Shown here in pieces: positions 5,644-9,706 of a stretch of DNA of 9,706 nt. The position numbers and the translations under genes are program-made. The DNA comes from JALZDI01 sp036259355 (GTDB taxonomy: Bacteria; Actinomycetota; Actinomycetes; Propionibacteriales; Nocardioidaceae), in contig DATABY010000123.1 of the NCBI GenBank assembly GCA_036259355.1, positions 1 through 9,706 on the forward strand, read 5' to 3'. The notes beneath the pieces were generated by a model. It did not search any database. It was not told where the DNA came from and was given only the letters and a program-made list of their open reading frames with translations. The stretch's first letter is position 1, and the number at the start of each line of letters is the position of its first letter.

Positions 5644-6486
5644 TCACGGGCCTGTGGCGGCCTGCTCGCGCAGGATCCGCAGCACCTGCGGGTCCACCTT
5701 GTCGGGCCACGCGCGGTTCTCGAAGTTCTCGCAGCCCACCCACGCGTCGAAGTCGGCATGCCCGAGGCGTCGGGCCGCGGCGTCCACCTCGGCCCGCAGG
5801 TCGTCGTCGAGCGGCAGCAGCTCGGCCGGGTCCGGTGGCACGTTGTAGAGCTCGTGCAGGTCGAGCAGCCGAGCCAGCTCCGTGCACGGTGCGGCGTGGT
5901 CGTCGACGCGGAGGTCGACCGCGACGTCGTCGAACCCGGCGTAGCCGGCCCCGGCGCGCACCACCAGCAGGGCCGCCGACTGCCGTCCGCGCCGGTCGCC
6001 GCCCGCGGCGTCGCCGGCCTGCAGCACGGCCAGTAGCCTGCGGGCCAGCGACCGGTGTGACCCGGCATCGCCTGCCGTCACCGGCTGCTGCCACACCGAC
6101 CGCATCGCCGCCACGACGTCGGCATCGGCCAGGATGTTGCCCTGGATCGCGGCATCGTCCAGAGCCGCCCCGCCGGCCCAGTCGTGGCACTGCGAGCCGG
6201 TGAACGTCGCCGCGGGACCGTCCCGGCCGACGACCCCGACCTGCCGGTGCTCGCGGCCGTCGTCGTCGGCGAGCAGCCGGTCGAGCACGTCCTGCGCGGT
6301 CGCCCCGCCGGCCAGCAGCTCGAGGCCACGGGGCTTGTACGAGGTGTTGGCGTAGGACTGGGTGGCGATCGCCCCCACACCGGCGCGGGCCGCGGGTACG
6401 GCGGCGCCGACGCCGAGGAACTTGGACGCGACGGCGACTCCCCACGACTCGCCGTCGGCGGAGCGTGCCGCGATCGAGAAGGTCAT
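5644..6486 (-). CDS. DUF1028 family protein, Ntn-hydrolase-like fold
   Basis: A 280-residue protein with the full DUF1028 pattern: TFSIAAR at the N-terminus, WGVAVASKFLGVGAAVP (15-31), AIATQSYAN, PRGLELLAGGATAQDVLD, RQVGVV, TFTGSQCHDWAGG, QGNILAD (115-121), GGDRRGRQSAALLVV (162-176) and DLRVDDH (191-197). The known structure of this family is an Ntn-hydrolase-like sandwich, and Thr2, exposed once Met1 is removed, is a candidate N-terminal nucleophile; the activity is not established. Residues about 215-275, including FDAWVGCENFENRAW, match the helical C-terminal part that Pfam labels a putative peptidoglycan-binding domain, although no signal peptide is present. ATG 6484-6486 is chosen because the conserved TFSIAAR begins directly after it and a -10 box lies exactly six bases upstream, pointing to a leaderless transcript. 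It is convergent with plsC and divergent from pfk. Family assignment is firm; function is unknown. Confidence 0.87.
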   Translation of the reverse strand: MTFSIAARSADGESWGVAVASKFLGVGAAVPAARAGVGAIATQSYANTSYKPRGLELLAGGATAQDVLDRLLADDDGREHRQVGVVGRDGPAATFTGSQCHDWAGGAALDDAAIQGNILADADVVAAMRSVWQQPVTAGDAGSHRSLARRLLAVLQAGDAAGGDRRGRQSAALLVVRAGAGYAGFDDVAVDLRVDDHAAPCTELARLLDLHELYNVPPDPAELLPLDDDLRAEVDAAARRLGHADFDAWVGCENFENRAWPDKVDPQVLRILREQAATGP

Positions 6487-6492
6487 GACCGC

Positions 6493-6498
6493 ACGCTA
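6493..6498 (-). promoter_or_regulatory. -10 box TAGCGT, leaderless promoter of the DUF1028 gene
   Basis: On the minus strand TAGCGT fits TANNNT and ends exactly six bases before the ATG at 6486. No ribosome binding site is present, as expected for a leaderless message. A -35 box is not evident. Confidence 0.6.
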
Positions 6499-6521
6499 GC
6501 CCTGGCCCACGGTGACCTCGT

Positions 6522-6527
6522 TAGGGT
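6522..6527 (+). promoter_or_regulatory. Possible -10 box TAGGGT for the phosphofructokinase gene
   Basis: TAGGGT fits TANNNT in the 130-base divergent gap. It would give a leader of about 80 bases before ATG 6617. There is no clear -35 box. It is the only TANNNT match I noticed on this strand in the gap, but the evidence is thin. Confidence 0.3.
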
Positions 6528-6604
6528 GAGGGACAGTCGGTTACTCGACCCACGTGCCGTGCTGACGAGAAGGCGGCGCGACGGACCCCACCCGCCAAGC
6601 GAGA

Positions 6605-6610
6605 GAGGGA
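6605..6610 (+). promoter_or_regulatory. Ribosome binding site of the phosphofructokinase gene
   Basis: GAGGGA, within the purine run GAGAGAGGGA at 6601-6610, lies six bases before ATG 6617 and fixes the start. Confidence 0.75.
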
Positions 6611-6616
6611 AACCGC

Positions 6617-7642
6617 ATGAGAGTGGGAGTGCTGACCGGGGGAGGCGACTGCCCCGGTCTGAACGCCGTGATCCGCGCGGTCGTGCGCAAGGGCAGCAAG
6701 GAGTACGGCTACGACTTCCTCGGGTTCCGGGACGGCTGGCGGGGACCGCTGGAGAACGACACCCGCGAGCTCGGCGTACCGCAGGTCCGGGGCATCCTCC
6801 CCCGCGGCGGGACCATCCTCGGGTCGTCGCGCACGAACCCGTTCAAGATCGAGAACGGTGTCGAGAAGATCACCGAGAACCTCAAGACCAACGGCGTCGA
6901 CGCGCTCGTCGCCATCGGCGGTGAGGACACCCTCGGCGTCGCGACCAAGCTCGCCGACCTCGGCGTCAACGTCGTCGGTGTGCCCAAGACCATCGACAAC
7001 GACCTCAACGCCACCGACTTCACGTTCGGCTTCGACACCGCGGTCAACATCGCGATGGAGGCGATCGACCGGCTGCACACCACGGCGGAGTCGCACCACC
7101 GCGCGGTCATCGTGGAGGTCATGGGCAGGCACGCCGGCTGGATCGCGCTGCACTGCGGCATGGCCGGGGGCGCCAACATCGTGCTGATCCCCGAGCAGCC
7201 CTTCGACATCGACAAGGTCTGCGAGCTCGTGGAGAGCCGGTTCCGCACCAACTACTCACCGATCGTCGTGGTCGCCGAGGGCGCCACCCCGAAGGAGGGC
7301 ACGATGAGCCTTCAGACGGGAGAGAAGGACGCCTTCGGCCATGTCCGGCTCGGCGGGATCGGCGACCGTCTCGCCAACGAGATCGAGGACCGCACCGGCA
7401 AGGAGTCGCGCGCGGTGGTGCTCGGACACACGCAGCGGGGCGGCACCCCCACGGCCTTCGACCGGTGGCTGGCCACGCGCTTCGGCCTGCACGCGATCGA
7501 GGCCGTGCACGACGGCGACTACGGCACGATGATGGCGCTGCGCGGCACCCACATCGCCCGCGTCCCGCTGAGCGAGGGCACCGGAGAGCTCAAGCTCGTG
7601 ACCCCGGAGCTGTACGCCGAGGCGGAGGTCTTCTTCGGCTGA
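6617..7642 (+). CDS. pfkA: 6-phosphofructokinase, group III, PPi-type active site
   Basis: A 341-residue cytoplasmic enzyme that phosphorylates fructose 6-phosphate to fructose 1,6-bisphosphate. The N-terminal TGGGDCPGLNAVIR (7-20) binds the phosphoryl donor, PKTIDND (123-129) holds the catalytic Asp127, MGRHAGWIAL (169-178) contacts the sugar phosphate, and GHTQRGGTPTAFDR (270-283) completes the site. Two residues are diagnostic: GGEDT at 101-105 places Asp at 104, and Lys is at 124. In family studies Asp104 with Lys124 marks pyrophosphate-dependent enzymes, while Gly104 marks ATP-dependent ones, as in the GGEGT of Streptomyces PfkA. As I recall it, the Amycolatopsis methanolica PPi enzyme has the same GGEDT. 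The enzyme would therefore be reversible and save ATP. Length and start (ATG with a good ribosome binding site) are normal. The glucokinase 5.5 kb upstream supplies the preceding sugar-phosphorylating step. Donor specificity is inferred, not shown. Confidence 0.93.
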   Translation: MRVGVLTGGGDCPGLNAVIRAVVRKGSKEYGYDFLGFRDGWRGPLENDTRELGVPQVRGILPRGGTILGSSRTNPFKIENGVEKITENLKTNGVDALVAIGGEDTLGVATKLADLGVNVVGVPKTIDNDLNATDFTFGFDTAVNIAMEAIDRLHTTAESHHRAVIVEVMGRHAGWIALHCGMAGGANIVLIPEQPFDIDKVCELVESRFRTNYSPIVVVAEGATPKEGTMSLQTGEKDAFGHVRLGGIGDRLANEIEDRTGKESRAVVLGHTQRGGTPTAFDRWLATRFGLHAIEAVHDGDYGTMMALRGTHIARVPLSEGTGELKLVTPELYAEAEVFFG

Positions 7643-7660
7643 GCCGTTCTCATCCGGCTC
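7641..7660 (+). terminator. Weak hairpin at the phosphofructokinase stop
   Basis: GAGCCG 7641-7646 pairs with CGGCTC 7655-7660 around an eight-base loop, overlapping the TGA stop at 7640-7642 and lying just before the next gene's promoter. It could attenuate or end the pfk transcript, but the stem is short and no T tract follows. Confidence 0.3.
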
Positions 7661-7674
7661 TCAGGGACGCGTCG

Positions 7675-7680
7675 TACCGT
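7675..7680 (+). promoter_or_regulatory. -10 box TACCGT, leaderless promoter of the lipid kinase gene
   Basis: TACCGT fits TANNNT and ends exactly six bases before GTG 7687. No ribosome binding site lies at a usable distance; the nearest purine run, AGGGA, is about 20 bases upstream. This supports GTG 7687 as a leaderless start. Confidence 0.6.
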
Positions 7681-7686
7681 GCACCC

Positions 7687-8631
7687 GTGACCACCAAGCC
7701 CCCCGCGTTCGAGCGTGCCGCGCTGATCGTCAACACCGGCTCGCGCACCGGTGCACACGCGTACGAACAGGCCCGTGAACGGCTCACCGAGCTCGGTGTG
7801 CCGCTCGCTGACACCTTTCCGGTGACCGACGGTGCACGGCTGCCCGAGACCGTGCACGCCGCGGTGCAGGACGGCTGCGACCTGGTCGTGCTCGGCGGCG
7901 GCGACGGCTCGGTGAGCTGTGCCGTCGACGAGCTGGTGGCCAAGCGCGTGGTGCTCGGCGTACTCCCGTTGGGCACGGCGAACGACTTCGCCCGCACCCT
8001 GCAGATCCCGTTCGACGTGGAGCAGGCCTGCGAGACGATCGCGCACGGCAAGGTCGTCGACGTCGACCTCGGGCTGGTCGACGACAACTACTTCGCCAAC
8101 GTCGCCTCGGCCGGCCTGTCGGTCGGGGTGACCGAGGCCTTGTCCCCGCGGCTGAAGTCCCGGCTCGGGCCGCTGGCCTATCCGGTGGGAACCCTGCGCG
8201 CCTACCGGCGACACGTCCCCTTCACCGCGACGCTGGAGTTCCCCGACGGCGACCACGAGCCGCTACGGCTCGACGACCTGCTCCAGGTCGCAGTCGGAAA
8301 CGGCCGGCACTACGGCGGCGGCAATGTGGTCGCGCCAGAGGCGGGGATCGACGACCACGCGCTCGACGTCTACGCGATCACACGCGGACGGCTGCGCGAC
8401 CACGTGAGCATCGCTCGGATGTTCCGTCACGGCACGTTCGTCGAGCACGCCAACGTCGTGCACCTGACGACACGGCGGATGCGCATGCGCACCGAGCCCG
8501 AGCAGTACATCAACGTCGATGGGGAAATCGTGGCGATCACACCGCAGGAGTTCTCGGTGGCCCGCAACGCACTGAACGTGCTGGTGCCCGAGCGGTCCAC
8601 CGCCGCCGCGAAGGACGCCCACGCCGGCTGA
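7687..8631 (+). CDS. Diacylglycerol kinase family (YegS/DgkB-type) lipid kinase
   Basis: A 314-residue soluble lipid kinase of the DAGK catalytic-domain superfamily, which phosphorylates diacylglycerol or a related lipid with ATP at the inner membrane surface. Landmarks are LIVNTGSRTG (13-22), the nucleotide-binding GGGDGS (70-75), LPLGTANDFAR (93-103), VDVDLG (124-129), NGRHYGGG (205-212) followed by the Pro217/Asp222 region, and VDGE (277-280) near the C-terminus. All are intact and the length is usual. The frame is open far upstream into pfk, but GTG 7687 is the sensible start: family homology begins there, and a -10 box sits six bases before it. It follows pfk by 44 bases and probably has its own promoter. 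The product phosphatidate would feed the same pool as the plsC product. Substrate could also be another lipid, since members of this family act on undecaprenol-like, phosphatidylglycerol or sphingoid substrates. Confidence 0.88.
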   Translation: MTTKPPAFERAALIVNTGSRTGAHAYEQARERLTELGVPLADTFPVTDGARLPETVHAAVQDGCDLVVLGGGDGSVSCAVDELVAKRVVLGVLPLGTANDFARTLQIPFDVEQACETIAHGKVVDVDLGLVDDNYFANVASAGLSVGVTEALSPRLKSRLGPLAYPVGTLRAYRRHVPFTATLEFPDGDHEPLRLDDLLQVAVGNGRHYGGGNVVAPEAGIDDHALDVYAITRGRLRDHVSIARMFRHGTFVEHANVVHLTTRRMRMRTEPEQYINVDGEIVAITPQEFSVARNALNVLVPERSTAAAKDAHAG

Positions 8632-8648
8632 GACACCACACTGGGGAA

Positions 8649-8711
8649 GGTCCCTACGAACGCTGATTGGCGCGGGGGTCCCCTGCTACGAACCTATCGT
8701 CATGGGGGACC
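8649..8711. repeat. Short direct and inverted repeats between convergent genes
   Basis: CTACGAAC occurs at 8654-8661 and 8686-8693, each shortly after GGTCCC (8649-8654 and 8677-8682), forming an imperfect direct repeat. GGTCCCC 8677-8683 is also complementary to GGGGACC 8705-8711. The stretch may end transcription of the lipid kinase gene, but the stem has a 21-base loop. Confidence 0.35.
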
Positions 8712-8717
8712 GCCGCG

Positions 8718-8741
8718 CCGATCGTGTGATCGTGCGATCGG
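8718..8741 (-). terminator. Hairpin directly after the subtilase stop
   Basis: CCGATCG 8718-8724 and CGATCGG 8735-8741 are perfect inverted repeats around a ten-base loop. They lie one base past the subtilase TGA (8743-8745) on the minus strand. No T tract is seen; a terminator or mRNA-protecting hairpin is likely. Confidence 0.45.
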
Positions 8742-8742
8742 G

Positions 8743-9706
8743 TCAGCGGGGCTTCTTGCCGCCGCGGTCATTGCCGCCGCCCTTGCCGTTGCCGCCGCCT
8801 TTGCCGTTGGCCTTGCCCGGGTCGGTGCTTGGGTCACCAGCGGGGTCGGCGGTGCTGGTGACGGGCGCGGCGACCGCGGCCTCGGCGTCGACGAAGCCCC
8901 AGCCGTGGGTCGGGGAGTAGACGCCGGTGGTGCCGGTGACCGGCTGCCGGGCCGTCGTCAGCAGCGTGGACTCGACGTCGTCGACACCGCGTCCCTGGGC
9001 GTACAGCAGGGCCGCGACTCCCGCTACGTGCGGGGTGGCCATGGACGTGCCGGCGTACGCGTCGTAGTCGGGCTGCCCGCAGGCGGGGTGGCCGGTGCCC
9101 GAGGGCACGGTCGACCAGATGTCGTCGTCACAGCTGACCAGACCGGCGCCACCGGGGGCGGCGACCGCCTTCATGTCCGGCTTGTTCGGCAGCTCGGAGT
9201 ACCACGACTTGGCCTCGTTGCGGTCGGTGGCCGCCACGCAGATCGCGTCGTCGGTGAACGCGGGGTCGTTGCACAGCGGGGTGGAGGTGTTTCCGGCAGC
9301 CGCGACCGTGAGGACGCCCCGGTCGCGCGCGTAGGCGATCGCCTCCGCCATAGCGGCGTCGAGGCCGGTGATCGAGAAGACCTGGGTGCCGGGCAGCCCG
9401 CCCAGGCTGAGGTTGACCACGTCGGCGCCGTGGTCGACGGCCCATCGGATGCCCGCCGCGATCTCGTCGCTGCTGCCCGAGCCCTCCTCGAGGACCTTGA
9501 CGGGCATGATCTTGGCGTCGGGTGCGACGCCGGCGACACCGATGCCGTTGTCGGTCGCAGCGGCGACGATGCCGGCCACGTGGGTGCCGTGCTCGTCCTC
9601 GTTGTTCTCGCCGTCCGGTCCGCGGTAGTCGCCGTTGCCGCACGGGCCCCCGCCCTGGCCGCAGCCGGTGAACGTCGCGCCCGACACCAGCTGGCCCTGC
9701 AGGTCG
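8743..9706 (-). CDS. S8 subtilisin-like serine protease, N-terminus outside window
   Basis: The last 320 residues of a subtilase, an endopeptidase usually secreted with a signal peptide and propeptide, both of which would lie upstream of the window. Counting from the first complete codon, catalytic His39 is in DEHGTHVAG, oxyanion Asn139 in VAAAGN and nucleophile Ser221 in GTSMATPHVAG. The catalytic Asp is expected just beyond the window edge, as the visible protein opens with DLQGQLV, which normally follows it closely. An ATG at 9687 is in frame but internal. Six cysteines (15, 22, 145, 156, 192, 209) suggest disulfides and an extracellular location. After the catalytic domain (about residue 280) comes a Pro/Asp/Thr linker and a basic Gly/Lys/Asn tail ending GGKKPR, without LPXTG motif or membrane helix. 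The substrate is unknown. The gene converges on the lipid kinase gene and seems unrelated to its neighbours. Confidence 0.92.
   Translation of the reverse strand, partial: DLQGQLVSGATFTGCGQGGGPCGNGDYRGPDGENNEDEHGTHVAGIVAAATDNGIGVAGVAPDAKIMPVKVLEEGSGSSDEIAAGIRWAVDHGADVVNLSLGGLPGTQVFSITGLDAAMAEAIAYARDRGVLTVAAAGNTSTPLCNDPAFTDDAICVAATDRNEAKSWYSELPNKPDMKAVAAPGGAGLVSCDDDIWSTVPSGTGHPACGQPDYDAYAGTSMATPHVAGVAALLYAQGRGVDDVESTLLTTARQPVTGTTGVYSPTHGWGFVDAEAAVAAPVTSTADPAGDPSTDPGKANGKGGGNGKGGGNDRGGKKPR
8771..8806 (-). repeat. 18-base tandem repeat encoding the Gly/Lys tail of the subtilase
   Basis: Two 18-base units, 8771-8788 and 8789-8806, differ at one base and encode repeated GKGGGN. This produces a flexible, positively charged C-terminal tail. 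Confidence 0.7.

Noticed and set aside
4734..6068. 444-codon minus-strand open frame across plsC and part of the DUF1028 gene
   Set aside because: It is antisense to plsC, crosses the double terminator and has no recognisable domain.
7465..7686. Upstream extension of the lipid kinase frame inside pfk
   Set aside because: The residues are shadow-like; family homology begins at GTG 7687, which has a matching -10 box.
8771..8806. Possible CRISPR or mobile-element repeat
   Set aside because: Two adjacent 18-base units inside a coding tail have no spacers; this is simple protein-repeat DNA.
8702..8920. Short plus-strand open frame opposite the subtilase C-terminus
   Set aside because: It is made of Leu/Pro runs arising from the Gly/Lys repeat on the other strand, and has no ribosome binding site.
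9685..9687. ATG/GTG-like start for the subtilase at 9687
   Set aside because: The frame continues to the window edge with family-like residues (DLQGQLV), and the catalytic Asp must lie further upstream.

Overview
The window is chromosomal DNA of a high-GC actinobacterium. Third codon positions are almost all G or C, GTG and TTG starts are common, several genes appear to be leaderless behind TANNNT -10 boxes, and the proteins resemble actinobacterial families (GlkA-type ROK glucokinase, Amycolatopsis-type phosphofructokinase). A Nocardioides-like member of the Propionibacteriales is my best guess, but this is inference only. I see no mobile element, tRNA, rRNA or CRISPR array.

Layout. (1) 1-1053 (+): 3' part of a ROK glucokinase whose last ~35 codons look out of frame; the original stop is probably at 981-983, followed by a terminator-like hairpin. 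(2) 1089-1766 (+): small endonuclease/exonuclease/phosphatase-fold protein. (3) 1858-3102 (-): LOR/SDH-domain protein of the TIGR00300 type, the archaeal-type ornithine cyclodeaminase family; a long imperfect inverted repeat separates it from the convergent EEP gene. (4) 3840-4646 (-) and 3184-3840 (-): an Est30-like alpha/beta hydrolase translationally coupled (TGATG) to a Pro-rich two-helix membrane protein. (5) 4839-5570 (+): PlsC-type 1-acylglycerol-3-phosphate acyltransferase, divergent from the hydrolase, with a perfect palindrome upstream. (6) 5644-6486 (-): DUF1028 Ntn-hydrolase-fold protein, convergent with plsC across a strong double hairpin. (7) 6617-7642 (+): phosphofructokinase with the Asp104/Lys124 signature of PPi-dependent enzymes. 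(8) 7687-8631 (+): diacylglycerol kinase-type lipid kinase. (9) 8743-9706 (-): C-terminal part of a secreted-type subtilisin-like protease.

How the genes fit together. The locus mixes sugar phosphorylation (glucokinase, phosphofructokinase) with glycerolipid metabolism (acyltransferase, lipid kinase, an esterase resembling monoacylglycerol lipases). From memory, a glucokinase - hydrolase - acyltransferase - phosphofructokinase neighbourhood also occurs in Streptomyces, so this looks like conserved actinobacterial backbone rather than an island. Most genes have their own promoters; only the hydrolase/membrane-protein pair is clearly an operon. I found no clear new multi-gene system. The points most worth a second look are the glucokinase C-terminal frame, the set of three leaderless promoters with identical spacing, the stand-alone TIGR00300 enzyme, the PPi-type PFK signature, and the inverted repeats at 1770-1850 and 4780-4794.
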